Source: Chloroflexota bacterium (GTDB lineage Bacteria > Chloroflexota > Anaerolineae > 4572-78 > J111). From it: 64,000 bases of DNA. Location: positions 1 through 64,000 of the forward strand of contig BOKF01000018.1 of the NCBI GenBank assembly GCA_016860845.1. The letters run 5' to 3'. Positions within the stretch are counted from its first letter, which is position 1; every line of letters begins with the position of its first letter. Positions 17,701 through 25,719 of this stretch are shown here, one piece after another. A model generated the notes under the pieces. That model was not told the DNA's origin and did not search any database. It saw nothing but the letters and a program-made list of their open reading frames with translations. The position numbers were made by a program, and so were the translations under genes.

Positions 17701-18627
17701 CGGGCGACCAACGCCGCCGCGCCCTGGGCTGGCCGCCATTTCCGCCTGGGGATTGTGGCCGGGGGCGGCCTGCCCGGCGCAACCGGCCCGGTGACCACCT
17801 ACGCTGCTTTGCGTTACTATAACGACAGCGCCACCCATATTGACTCGGCCCTACAATACTCGCCCTTCCCGCTGACCGTGCCGGTCGGCGTCCCGATCCC
17901 GGTCCGCATCACCAGCCGGGGCAACATCTACAGCGTCTGGATCGCCGGCAACTACGCCGGGCATTTCCTCGACGACACGCCGGGCGGCCCCTACTTTGGC
18001 CTGTACGCCTTCGGGACGAACGTCGGCGGCTATGCCGCGACCTTCACTCATATCCGCGTGCCGGAGCTGTACGAGGTCCCGGAAATCTCGTCCATAGATG
18101 TTAATCAAACCGCCTTTGACGCGATCAAGAAACTCCTAGGCAAGCGCAGCATCAAGGGCGTGTTCCAGCCCACCGGCTCAGTCAGAGTCTCATATTTTGA
18201 GAATCACGACACCGGCCCGACGTTTCAGGACAGTCTCACCCAGTCAGCCGTCAGGCTGTCCGACCGTTTCGCCTCCATCGTCCGTGTGGACGGGGCTTAC
18301 ACCTGGGCCACCTACGCCAGCGAGGCCCTGCTCAAATTCGGCCGGCGCTTTATGCAGGTCTCCCTGCCCGACATCTTCCACCGGGAATTTGCGTTCAGGG
18401 AAGCGAAAAATATCTGCACCCGCATGGCCGAGGACCAGGTGCAATCTACCTTCGAGGGTCTGCCCGACTACCGGGTGCAGCCGGAGGACAAGATTGAAAT
18501 CTTTGTTGACCAACAGGCTATCGCCGGTCACTTCCTGGTGGATGACGTGACCCACGCCTTCCAGATGGACCAGGATGACCCGCAAGCCGCCAGCACCATC
18601 TCCACGCGGAGATCCGTGACAATTTAG
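14713..18627 (+). CDS. phage baseplate hub / tail-associated protein (1304 aa)
   Basis: ATG 14713 has GGAGGAA nine bases upstream inside the previous gene. Residues 1-450 are Trp/Tyr/Gly-rich beta sequence, like a propeller or carbohydrate-binding module. Around 455-560 a hub-like signature appears (VSNRWTMQADLNIDDAS, KPGYMVRIYAG, AQGLIDTISPSLS), resembling gp27/GpD-type hubs where a virus-defined coordinate system ends in 'G.I..i'. A concanavalin-like beta segment follows (about 960-1120). The last 180 residues return to hub sequence (LSDRFASIVRVDGAYTWATY ... EDKIEIFVDQQAIAGHFLVD). It probably closes the tail tip and carries an inserted glycan-binding or cell-wall-binding module. Individual folds are inferred from sequence texture. 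Confidence 0.65.
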   Translation: MSLTLSPTLTTEMGSLSRRHASKATVEQWLPEWNPVLSGLSATKHEQYAHGHAACVAPNANGAGEDILFRCRSGHYNAAGDSVGNTYLYISVLKGTDLDNPANWDNKWTNTTVSGLMCPAWLANSGGQYGGSLACVWTGSVFRVFYATTSGYIYHRDFNTSGAAVGGAVEVAALGTNSLRLASMQFAACNPNELFVAMIGLTSDFTLEDPTPTATWQKPVYGSMLYRYIWNGSSWVQDARFPFYTHAECALMRDSQFQFGGNGTGYEYDVWGNGSANAITVQWGKRPCGGLAANEIDSNTVVVSAGFTFWKRYGYHTHNQGVLSFIFYRDSGLWERNFEAGLSDYVTERLDFDAFVRGCKVEGNNFLVWSRNVEPSDFDQLDTTQSLPRTREVVYAKISADGKFLTQYQYLGSQDDLTSAALAAVNHAGSKTLYALGWRCVYKSDPAGFTCTVPDPQDLELCCDGRQTQVSNRWTMQADLNIDDASALFVEDTKLKPGYMVRIYAGTPTTPSGGAGEQVQIAQGLIDTISPSLSLEQETHRAKAVARAEKGLLDPRSEEMQDILPQQTLLVKPDDPIKNIAVHSGYWDVQLMEWPNLYFPGSYDHLQLQNCYRLLSFPYANTGGDQGPGYPGMCLDQRAQHKGTWFNDLAWTGASSTVDGSVQASVRFGTNVNKGNFTFYAREGSQVYAQVLKQNGIIMGINWRTGSYSGPRFNPPPAANAPWGVAQHALMAGVICHAAEVGKKYAFVWECNSYFGGFSNNVFNGSSHTDDTWRKENFDRADYSAHGVGWNRLYLIESDYDESDPKWNDPAAPRWIHKSIAGGINVDGILVPGQPADLRMIVIGGTIYCFFRPHHLYNQAPQQWRYAFQYEAGRFGAGRFGIIGRGHAGIQWDSLFYQDQNGHKTGRELIPQYDNYVDFWDVNVSDGIKDKSLEEAVQRHAWQGFTPTVFNSTVGDAGPVDLAAGGAKAYTPPVENLTIDFKVKLTATGNEAGVIVRATNAAAPWAGRHFRLGIVAGGGLPGATGPVTTYAALRYYNDSATHIDSALQYSPFPLTVPVGVPIPVRITSRGNIYSVWIAGNYAGHFLDDTPGGPYFGLYAFGTNVGGYAATFTHIRVPELYEVPEISSIDVNQTAFDAIKKLLGKRSIKGVFQPTGSVRVSYFENHDTGPTFQDSLTQSAVRLSDRFASIVRVDGAYTWATYASEALLKFGRRFMQVSLPDIFHREFAFREAKNICTRMAEDQVQSTFEGLPDYRVQPEDKIEIFVDQQAIAGHFLVDDVTHAFQMDQDDPQAASTISTRRSVTI

Positions 18628-18702
18628 GGAGTAAGGAGTAGGGAGTAAGGAGTAAGGGAAAAGATTTCTTCCCCTACTTCCTACTCCCTACTTCCTACTC
18701 CC
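18626..18702. repeat. long imperfect inverted repeat of GGAGTAAGGAGTA words
   Basis: The left arm (18626-18660) is a tandem of AGGGAGTAAGGAGTA units and the right arm (18668-18702) is its near-complement, with a 7-base loop. The stem of about 35 bp could fold in mRNA between hub and fibre genes. Similar degenerate word-repeats occur in host intergenic spaces. Confidence 0.75.
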
Positions 18703-18750
18703 TCTTCACTTTCAACCCAAAACCCCTCATACTCAAAGGAGCAAAACCCA

Positions 18751-21700
18751 ATGTTACGACCTGTTTCATTTCTCTTAACCGTCGTCGTCTTATTCGCTCA
18801 GCTCAACGCCACGGCGTTACTGCCTTCAAAAGTGAACGCCTCGCCGTGTGGGGAGCCGCAAAAAATCTATCTACCAATCCTTAACGCTATGTCTCAACCA
18901 AACCTCACCGAACACCTGGAAAGCATTATCCGCAAAGACGCGGCCTTCCCTTATGACGGCCTGATCACCCAGGTCTTTGCGACCACGGTCAACGTCATGC
19001 CGGTCGGCTCGCGCACGGTCCTCCGTGACGTGGCCCTGCCGGCGCACATCAGCTCCGACACCATCCAAATCGGCTACGCGGTCCGCCTGGACCAGACGGC
19101 GGCCAAGCCGACCGTCCTGGCCATCTTCGAGCAGTTCGCCGATCCGGAGATGTTCAACTATGCCGGGCTGGGGGTCAAGGTCCCGGCCAATCCCTCCGTT
19201 ACGGTCAAGGCCACCAAAACCGGCTGGCTGGTGAGCTGGGGCGCGGTCCCCGGCGCAACCAAATATATCCTCTACAAAAACGACACCCCTGACGGGGATT
19301 CGCCGGAGGAAGTCATCCAGCTCGGCGGCTCGACCCTGAGCTACACCGTGGGCTATGAGGACCCCTTTATCTACTACGCCGTCAAGGCTTGCAGCGGCTA
19401 CCTGGAGAGCGATGTCTCCCTCTGGATGACCGATATGACCCCGCCGGCCGCACCCACCTGGAAAGTTCACACCTATCAAACCGAGGGTCATTACCTGGAG
19501 TGGACTCATACCGCGCCCGCTGATGTCAAAGAGTTCATCGTCTACCGCAACTTCCAGCTTGGCGACCAATCTGCGGCGGAAGTGACTCGCACCGCCAATC
19601 TCAACACCATCGTAGATTACGTGAATATGAGCGATTACTTTGGGGTGCAGGCGGTGGACTGGAGCGGGATCAACAAATCGGCCATTGTCTGGTGGGGACC
19701 GTATGATCCGACGCCGGCCACGCCGGCCAACTTTGCGGCCAACCTGGTCGAAGGCGGCGGCTATGTCTGCACCTGGGACACCACTACCAAAGCGGTCAAC
19801 TATGTCGTCCAGGGGATCAATCCTAATGACGAACTCAGCGATTGGACCCCTTACTACAATGGCCCGATCACCAATACGCCGGCCCTTCGCCTTGACGGGA
19901 TTACCACCTTCCGCGTGGCGGCGGTAGGCATAGATGGCAGCATGAGCGGCTGGAGCGCGGCTGACACCGACGACAACCCGCCGCCGCAGCCGATCCTGAG
20001 TATTGTCAATGGGGCCAAGCAGGTCACCGTGGGCCTGGCAGCCAACGATACCAGCCACACCGCCATTGGCTTCAGCCACTATATTCTCGAAACGGCAGCC
20101 GGTTCAGCCGGCCAGGGCGCGACGACCGTAGACGCCCGCGCCACGTTCGACTCTTTCCCGCGCGTGTTCGCCGGAGAAACCGGGGTGACCATCTACTACC
20201 GGCTCACGCCGGTGGATTGGGCCGGCAATGTGGGGACGCCGACCGCCTGGACGCCCGGCACGCCCCTCACCTTTGGCGACGGCGGGGCAACCATTCAAGA
20301 CAAATTCGACACCTACGGCGGAACCGCCCTGACCCCGATAGATTCTCTCTACTGGCTGCAACTGGCCAAGGTGGAGCAGGCCGAAAGCTGGACCTTCTCA
20401 CCGGCCAACAAAGCAAGCTGGGTCAGCACCGACCTGGCCGAAGGCACTAAAGCGATCCGGGTCCTGTCCAGCGATCCCGGCCTGGGGACAACCCTGCGCC
20501 TGGTCAAAGCCATGAACCTGACCCAAGAGGGCCGCTTCACCAATGACGATTACCTGGTGATCCAGAACCGCCTGGCCGATATTGGCTATCAAAAGGTGAC
20601 GATCACCTTCTACAACACCACCGGCTACCCCAACGGCTCAGGCTACCAGCGCACCTTTGACACCACCGTAGATTTTGGCTCCCCCTTCGTCGCCAAACGA
20701 TCCGAGTTTGCCGCTTACGGCGCTTCACCGAGTTGGGCGACCATCGCCGGGATGGAAATTTTCATCGAGAACTTCGACCTGATGGGCGGCCTGGACATGA
20801 CCGTTGACGACATTCGGATCGTCAAGGCCGATCCGGAAGACGTCGCCGCCTACAATGACACCGGCCTGGCCTGGGACTATGCTCGCAGCAGTGATGATAC
20901 CTACGGCTGCTGGGAATGGCACATTTACCCCGGCAACCGCACCGGCGAGCCGTTCAAGCCCTTCAGTTTCGGCCAGGTCAATACCGCTTACGGGACGCCC
21001 GATCAATGGTATCTGGCCCACAAGCCGATAGGCACAGATGTGGTGGTCGGCACGATCCAGGCGGGCATCTTCCACAAGGAAAACGGGCAGGGCGGCCTGG
21101 CCTTCTACATCAAGGATGTTAGCCTCAATCACTGGACCATGTACGCCATCGAGACGGAGAATGTCGGCGATACGGTCAAGCTGGTCAAGTGGGTGGATGG
21201 GACGCGCACCGAGTTGGGCAGCGCCTCGTTCGCTTTCATCTCTGCCGCTGGTGGGACCACCGGCCAAACCATTTGGGTTGGCGCGGATTTCTCCGAGTAC
21301 GACGCTGATGGCGGCCGGATCAAGGTCTACGCCTCGACGATCGAGGGCAACTTGATCCAGGCGAGCAACCTCAAAATCTCGGTTCAGGATACCGAGATCG
21401 GCAGCGGGGGCAGCGTTGGCTTGTTGTCCTATCAGGCCAATGTCCGTTTTGTGAACTTCACCGCCGGCTCGCCGGCTCACGCCGATGTCGCCGATGTGGC
21501 CAAGGCTCTGGATGGCCCGATTGTGGCCGGCGATGTGCGCCGGGTTCACTACAATCTCGACCTCAACCGCTGGGAGTACACCGATGACGGCACGACGATG
21601 GTTGCCGTCAGCGCCCCGGCTGATGCGAACAAGGTGGATAAAACTTCGGTCGCCCGGCCCGGCGTGACCCGGCTCTACCGGCGTGACAACGACAGCAATT

Positions 21701-22263
21701 ACAGTGTCCAAAACCACTATGATGGCTCGCGCTGGTGGCTCCGAGGCTACAATGGCGACACCTTCCACGCGGAATGCCGGGTGGCCTACGCCGACTATGC
21801 CCCCAACGCCACCTACCTGGGGGGCTATGATGCAACCGGGCTTAAATCTGTCGGCTCGGTCATGTACCGCAACGTGAACCTGGCCCTGACCAATGGCCAA
21901 TGGACCGCCATCACCTGGACCAACTATCTCTATAATACTGGAAGCTACTGGAATGGGGCTACCCGGCTAACCGCCGCTCGAACGGGCTGGCACATCATTT
22001 ACTGTATGGTTAATATAGACTCCAACGGCGGCGCCGCCGCCAATTATATCGCCCGCCTGCTGCGCAACGGCGGTTCCATCGAGGCCCAGCACAACGAGAA
22101 GTTTCCCAGTTCTGTGGGGAACGGCTTTATCACCCTCTCGATCACCACCTGGATGACGGCCGGCGACTATTTCGAAACCTTTGTCACGATCAGCGGCTCA
22201 AGCGGCATCCTCAACTGCACAAATTCCTATGCCTATATGGGCCTGATCTCGCTGGAGGCTTAA
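18751..22263 (+). CDS. tail fibre / receptor-binding protein with FN3 repeats and an N-terminal secretion signal
   Basis: 1170 aa. ATG 18751 has AAAGGAGC ten bases upstream; an inner ATG at 18889 (MSQPNLTEHL) lacks a site. The first 32 residues form a signal-peptide-like segment (MLRPVSFLLTVVVLFAQL) followed by Cys33 and IYLPI, as in secreted Chloroflexota proteins. At least three fibronectin-III-like repeats follow (about 145-420), then jelly-roll/beta domains (about 515-910). The C-terminal block (about 1030-1170) is C1q/TNF-like (RTGWHIIYCMVNIDSNG ... SYAYMGLISLEA), as in phage receptor-binding tips. The position after the hub supports a fibre role. A phage fibre with an export signal is unusual; an adhesin function on the lysogen surface is an alternative. 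Confidence 0.65.
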   Translation: MLRPVSFLLTVVVLFAQLNATALLPSKVNASPCGEPQKIYLPILNAMSQPNLTEHLESIIRKDAAFPYDGLITQVFATTVNVMPVGSRTVLRDVALPAHISSDTIQIGYAVRLDQTAAKPTVLAIFEQFADPEMFNYAGLGVKVPANPSVTVKATKTGWLVSWGAVPGATKYILYKNDTPDGDSPEEVIQLGGSTLSYTVGYEDPFIYYAVKACSGYLESDVSLWMTDMTPPAAPTWKVHTYQTEGHYLEWTHTAPADVKEFIVYRNFQLGDQSAAEVTRTANLNTIVDYVNMSDYFGVQAVDWSGINKSAIVWWGPYDPTPATPANFAANLVEGGGYVCTWDTTTKAVNYVVQGINPNDELSDWTPYYNGPITNTPALRLDGITTFRVAAVGIDGSMSGWSAADTDDNPPPQPILSIVNGAKQVTVGLAANDTSHTAIGFSHYILETAAGSAGQGATTVDARATFDSFPRVFAGETGVTIYYRLTPVDWAGNVGTPTAWTPGTPLTFGDGGATIQDKFDTYGGTALTPIDSLYWLQLAKVEQAESWTFSPANKASWVSTDLAEGTKAIRVLSSDPGLGTTLRLVKAMNLTQEGRFTNDDYLVIQNRLADIGYQKVTITFYNTTGYPNGSGYQRTFDTTVDFGSPFVAKRSEFAAYGASPSWATIAGMEIFIENFDLMGGLDMTVDDIRIVKADPEDVAAYNDTGLAWDYARSSDDTYGCWEWHIYPGNRTGEPFKPFSFGQVNTAYGTPDQWYLAHKPIGTDVVVGTIQAGIFHKENGQGGLAFYIKDVSLNHWTMYAIETENVGDTVKLVKWVDGTRTELGSASFAFISAAGGTTGQTIWVGADFSEYDADGGRIKVYASTIEGNLIQASNLKISVQDTEIGSGGSVGLLSYQANVRFVNFTAGSPAHADVADVAKALDGPIVAGDVRRVHYNLDLNRWEYTDDGTTMVAVSAPADANKVDKTSVARPGVTRLYRRDNDSNYSVQNHYDGSRWWLRGYNGDTFHAECRVAYADYAPNATYLGGYDATGLKSVGSVMYRNVNLALTNGQWTAITWTNYLYNTGSYWNGATRLTAARTGWHIIYCMVNIDSNGGAAANYIARLLRNGGSIEAQHNEKFPSSVGNGFITLSITTWMTAGDYFETFVTISGSSGILNCTNSYAYMGLISLEA

Positions 22264-22964
22264 TGGCTAACTACTACGACATCATCAAAATCAAATATCC
22301 CACCGCCAGCGGTATCGGCGACAGCGACCGCCCGAATTTTGAGCTGATGAGCGTCCCCGACGAGCAGGGGGAGTATCACACCTTTATCTCCCTGTGGCTC
22401 TTGCCTGACCCCCAGCCAACCCTGGCCGAGCTGGAAGAATATGCCGAATCACCGGAGTACCTGGCCGCCTGGGGCGCGCGGCTCAAAGCCAAGGCTGAAA
22501 CTCAGGTCAACGCCTGGGCCAATCAGAAAGTCATCGAGTTCAAAATCCTGGTGAATGAGCTTTTCTACGTGTCTATGATCGCCAACATCGGCTTTCTCAA
22601 TACCAAGTGGGTCCAGCTTGGCCGGCCCGCAGAATTAGATCCGCTCGCTTTTGTCTGCATCCACTCGGAAGCGCAGGCTTACCGAGATGCGCACGTGGGC
22701 CAGGCTGACTTTGAATCGCAGATGACCCCCTACCAACTGGCCGGGGTGCAGGAGGCGAAATGGCAGGACATGCAAAACGGCTTTGCCGGCATCGTCTACG
22801 CCCGCCGCCTGGCCCTGGAGCAGATCAAGCTGGCCCCCATCACCGAGGGTCTGGAGGCGCTCCTGGCCGATATTGTGGCGAGCCTGGACCTGGCGCTGGG
22901 ACAGGCGATGCAAAACCTTGCGGCTCAGCAGGCCCAGTTGATCGCTCAGCAGAGCGAGGTCTAA
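22263..22964 (+). CDS. last tail-module protein (233 aa), unknown
   Basis: ATG 22263 shares one base with the fibre stop (TAATG), so it is coupled to the fibre gene. The sequence has a short beta-rich N-terminus (MANYYDIIKIKYP) and then long amphipathic helices, ending in an Ala/Gln-rich helix (QAMQNLAAQQAQLIAQQ). It could be a fibre chaperone or trimerising distal fibre component, by position. No family motif is recognised. A strong terminator follows 44 bases later. Confidence 0.55.
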   Translation: MANYYDIIKIKYPTASGIGDSDRPNFELMSVPDEQGEYHTFISLWLLPDPQPTLAELEEYAESPEYLAAWGARLKAKAETQVNAWANQKVIEFKILVNELFYVSMIANIGFLNTKWVQLGRPAELDPLAFVCIHSEAQAYRDAHVGQADFESQMTPYQLAGVQEAKWQDMQNGFAGIVYARRLALEQIKLAPITEGLEALLADIVASLDLALGQAMQNLAAQQAQLIAQQSEV

Positions 22965-23007
22965 TTACCTCCTCTGGCCCTTGGCCCACCCGTAGGGGTG
23001 TGGCTAA

Positions 23008-23045
23008 GGCGGCTCGCAAATCACGAGCCGCCTCGGTTTTTAAAA
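23008..23045. terminator. terminator between convergent late and early operons
   Basis: GGCGGCTCG (23008-23016) pairs with CGAGCCGCC (23024-23032), followed by TCGGTTTTTAAAA. It ends the rightward tail operon and overlaps the last codons of the leftward operon. Confidence 0.8.
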
Positions 23046-24281
23046 GGGGATATCCTCGTCCGGCTCCTGGCCGCGCTTGATCTTCTGGACATCGCTGTAG
23101 CTCAGCATCGGGTCCGGTTGGGGTTCAGCCGGGATGGGTTCAAAGGTCTGCTGGACCGCCGCGGCGATCTCCTCCGGATCGGTCCCCGGCGTGTAGCGCA
23201 GGGCCACGTCCTCGCCCAGCAGGTCCATGAGTTGATAGCGGCCGGCGTTTTTGTAGCTCACGGGCTGGACCTCGCGCTCCATGCCAATCTTGTAAACGTG
23301 GCTATCGGAGTAGCGGTAGGGCCGGATCACCCCGTTACGGCCAATCTCGCGGTGAAACCCGTCCAGATAGGGCCAGAGGCAATCACACGATTCTTTTTCG
23401 GCGTAAGGACCATCTTCGTCGAGCGCCGGCACGTACAGAGCATAGCCCAATTCGTAAACCTCAAATGGCTGGTTGTACGTCTCTTGCAGTGGCGCCAGGC
23501 GCGCGCGGTTGAGCGTCCAAATCCGCTCCCGCGCCGCGATGTAACTCTGCCAGGCGCTGCGGAACTCGGCCAGCTTTTCGGCATAGAGCCGTTTCTGTTC
23601 GATCCCGGCCAGCCGCTCCGCTTCCTGATCAGCCCGAAATTGCTGCATCTCCTGAAGCTGTTTCTGCCATTCCTGGCGCAGCATTTCCAGGTCGTGGGCC
23701 TCGGACAGCAGGCTCACGGCGGTGATCATGTCCCCGGCCGCGGCCTCCGTTTCGGGAAAGCCGCCAAACCGCCAGTTCGTCAGCCGCCTGACCAGCTCCT
23801 CGGCTTCCTTCTTGCGATTCTGGGCCTGTTTCTCCTGCCGCTCGGCCTCCTCTTTCTGCCATTTCTCCTGCATCAACAGGAGGAAATTACCAAAGCCAGG
23901 CTGGTCGGTGACCTGAACCATGCGGTGAGAAGCGTGGTGGTAGTCGCGGTTGCCCTGGCTGTGGTTCTGGTAATACACCTGCACGGCATCGGTCCCGTAA
24001 GGCTGGGCGATTAGCCAGAAGTGGGCGAAGCCGGGCAGGCTGATCGGGTATTCGAGATAGCCGACTTGCTTCCCCTCATTCTGGGTATTCCACTCGCCGG
24101 GGTTGATCTCTGCCCCGGCCTCGGCCAGCTTCTCCAGGTAGGGCTTGGCGCTGCGCTTGAGCATGGCCAGTTGGTCCTGGATCTGGGCCTGGCGCTTTTG
24201 CTCGGCCTGCTGGTTGGCCGCCTGGGCCGTCAGGATGGCCGCGGCGATGATGTTGGGTGAGTCGCTTTTACCGTTGTTCAT
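23040..24281 (-). CDS. 413-aa phage early protein with SSB-like acidic C-terminal tip
   Basis: ATG 24281 is preferred: it overlaps the upstream stop by four bases (ATGA) and has GGAAGG before it. After a Gln/Ala-rich N-terminus come a folded block (about 55-120, LEYPISLPGFAHFWLIAQPY) and a long charged coiled coil (about 130-160). A second coiled coil (about 185-240) precedes a C-terminal block with a zinc-free Cys pair (CDCLWPY). The last residues are QEPDEDIPF, matching the DDDIPF tip by which bacterial single-stranded DNA-binding proteins recruit RecQ, RecO, PriA, DnaG and polymerase chi. It may load or titrate host replication and repair proteins. It has no OB-fold sequence that I recognise, so it is not an ordinary SSB. 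Confidence 0.6.
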   Translation of the reverse strand: MNNGKSDSPNIIAAAILTAQAANQQAEQKRQAQIQDQLAMLKRSAKPYLEKLAEAGAEINPGEWNTQNEGKQVGYLEYPISLPGFAHFWLIAQPYGTDAVQVYYQNHSQGNRDYHHASHRMVQVTDQPGFGNFLLLMQEKWQKEEAERQEKQAQNRKKEAEELVRRLTNWRFGGFPETEAAAGDMITAVSLLSEAHDLEMLRQEWQKQLQEMQQFRADQEAERLAGIEQKRLYAEKLAEFRSAWQSYIAARERIWTLNRARLAPLQETYNQPFEVYELGYALYVPALDEDGPYAEKESCDCLWPYLDGFHREIGRNGVIRPYRYSDSHVYKIGMEREVQPVSYKNAGRYQLMDLLGEDVALRYTPGTDPEEIAAAVQQTFEPIPAEPQPDPMLSYSDVQKIKRGQEPDEDIPF

Positions 24282-24844
24282 GACATACCTTCCGGATAGA
24301 TTCGCCGCAGGTCCTCGCGCTCGATGAAGGAGGTCAGCACGTAACGGTAATCTTCCTTGCCCTTCATCCGCTCGAAGTACCTCTCTATCGCCTCGGCCCG
24401 GTCGTCCGGCTTTTTCTCTCTGGGGCCAAAGGCGGGAACCCAATGCTGTTCCACGTAGCGATAGACCAGGACATTGGCGGTTTCCTCGTCGTCGGCCACA
24501 AAGCGGTGGGTCATCTCGCCCTTGATTTCGACGTAGTAACAGATGTCGTCATCCTCATCCGGCGGCAGGATCGGCAGCGGCTTAACCTTGTACGCTTCCA
24601 ACCGCCGGCAGAACTCGGCCAGCAGGTTCTGGCAATCGGCCAGGGGCGCGCCGTGCATGAGCACGGTATTGCTGAAGCCGCTCGGCAGGGGCCGGCCCAG
24701 CGGTTGGGTGGCCTCAGCCGGGGCCTGGACGATCACGCCGTAAAGCGGTTGCTCACCCTGCTTGGTGTTGGTCGGCATGACCACGATACGCAGGCCGGTC
24801 CCCAGGTTGATCAGGGTATCTTCAGTCTGGTTCAAGATCCACAT
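24278..24844 (-). CDS. phage early protein, unknown (188 aa)
   Basis: Starts MWILNQTEDTLINLGTGLRI; a ribosome binding site AAGGAGG lies upstream (reading leftward). The middle holds an acidic loop (PPDEDDDICYYVEIKGE), and the C-terminus is helical and charged (RAEAIERYFERMKGKEDY). It is coupled by ATGA to the 413-aa protein. No known family is recognised. Confidence 0.6.
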   Translation of the reverse strand: MWILNQTEDTLINLGTGLRIVVMPTNTKQGEQPLYGVIVQAPAEATQPLGRPLPSGFSNTVLMHGAPLADCQNLLAEFCRRLEAYKVKPLPILPPDEDDDICYYVEIKGEMTHRFVADDEETANVLVYRYVEQHWVPAFGPREKKPDDRAEAIERYFERMKGKEDYRYVLTSFIEREDLRRIYPEGMS

Positions 24845-24871
24845 AAATTAATTCCTCCTTGAAATACGGGA

Positions 24872-24887
24872 TTCCCCAATTGGGGAA
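24872..24887. repeat. palindrome TTCCCCAATTGGGGAA, copy 3
   Basis: Perfect copy in the short gap between two leftward early genes, extended by flanking GGGA/TCCC to about 24 bp of symmetry. Confidence 0.8.
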
Positions 24888-24897
24888 TCCCATTTAA

Positions 24898-25161
24898 TTA
24901 ACCAACGTAAGCAAACATTGTGTCTACCTGGATATCGTCGGGGTCAAAGTCAGGCCCAAGCACCAGGGCGCCACGTAAGTAGGAATGCGGGATGCCGGCC
25001 TCGCCACCCAGCCGGATCACGTCGGCCATGTCGGTTCCAGGTGGAACAAAGATAAGGCAGGCATCAAGGGTGATGCCTTCTTCCTGGCAGCCGATCACGG
25101 CCAGGGTCCACCCCCGTGAACGGCCGGGGGCAGGTGCGTCGGTAGTGACACGTTCAACCAT
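24898..25161 (-). CDS. small phage early protein, unknown (87 aa)
   Basis: ATG 25161 has GGAGGAAGCC directly upstream; an ATG five codons earlier lacks a site. The product has WTLAVIGCQEEGITLDACLI and LVLGPDFDPDDIQVDTMF, a compact alpha/beta pattern. Its start overlaps the preceding gene's end by eight bases. Function cannot be read. Confidence 0.55.
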   Translation of the reverse strand: MVERVTTDAPAPGRSRGWTLAVIGCQEEGITLDACLIFVPPGTDMADVIRLGGEAGIPHSYLRGALVLGPDFDPDDIQVDTMFAYVG

Positions 25162-25369
25162 TGGCTTCCTCCACAAAGACGACCGCCTCGATACCCGGCG
25201 GGATGCGCTGGCCGTCGAACACGATAGGATTCCGAAAGCTGTGATCTACGGTCACGTCCACGCTGGCCACGGCCCGCATGTCGCGGATCATGTGGCGCAG
25301 CCGTTCCTCCAGGTCCTGAATTCCCATCACGCCCTCAAGCGTGACTTGCAGATTGATCTTGATTTCCAC
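25154..25369 (-). CDS. small phage early protein (71 aa), GTG start
   Basis: GTG 25369 with AGGAGGTCCCAG upstream opens VEIKINLQVTLEGVMGIQDL, then EERLRHMIRDMRAVASVDVT. The pattern is strand-helix-strand with a hydrophobic C-terminal strand (GIEAVVFVEEANG). It overlaps both neighbours, consistent with one polycistronic early mRNA. No family is recognised. Confidence 0.55.
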   Translation of the reverse strand: MEIKINLQVTLEGVMGIQDLEERLRHMIRDMRAVASVDVTVDHSFRNPIVFDGQRIPPGIEAVVFVEEANG

Positions 25370-25715
25370 CTGGGACCTCCTTACCTGCACCCGTAGGGGT
25401 GTCAGGGACTTCGATGATTGGATAAGAGCAGCGCGGGCATAGCCCATTGTGGCCTTCGGCCAGGCTGAACAGGCAGCTGCAGCGGGGATTCGTGCATTGG
25501 TGCTTGGGCCGTTCGAGTAGCTCGTACTCGAAATTCCAGAGGGCGTAGACCGGCAGGCCATGCACCAGCGAGTAGCCTTCAATCGGCTGAATGTGGTAAA
25601 CCCAGCACTCGCTCCCGGCCGGGATAGGTTCGAGATAAGAGCGGTTGATAGGCCCGGTGGTCCGGGCCTTGATCAACGATTTGGGATGGATTTTACGGCT
25701 AAAATCGTCGTCCAT
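25335..25715 (-). CDS. zinc-ribbon phage early protein (126 aa)
   Basis: Residues 72-97 hold two knuckles, QCTNPRCSC and CPRCSYPIIE, with spacing suited to one zinc site. The N-terminus (MDDDFSRKIHPKSLIKARTT) is basic. It could bind nucleic acid or act as an adaptor. Its C-terminus overlaps the next gene by 35 bases. It is downstream of the DUF932 gene in the same early operon. Confidence 0.6.
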   Translation of the reverse strand: MDDDFSRKIHPKSLIKARTTGPINRSYLEPIPAGSECWVYHIQPIEGYSLVHGLPVYALWNFEYELLERPKHQCTNPRCSCLFSLAEGHNGLCPRCSYPIIEVPDTPTGAGKEVPGGNQDQSASHA

Positions 25716-25719
25716 CGGC

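Noticed and set aside
7209..17838. Long minus-strand open frames inside the tape-measure and hub genes (for example 7209-8228 and 16315-17838)
   Set aside because: They mirror GC-rich plus-strand codons, lack ribosome sites, and their composition (Ala/Gly/Arg/Pro-rich, no motif) is typical of antisense shadows.
18889..22263. Internal start of the tail fibre at 18889
   Set aside because: No ribosome binding site precedes it, while 18751 has AAAGGAGC at good spacing. The upstream part has a sensible signal-peptide sequence.
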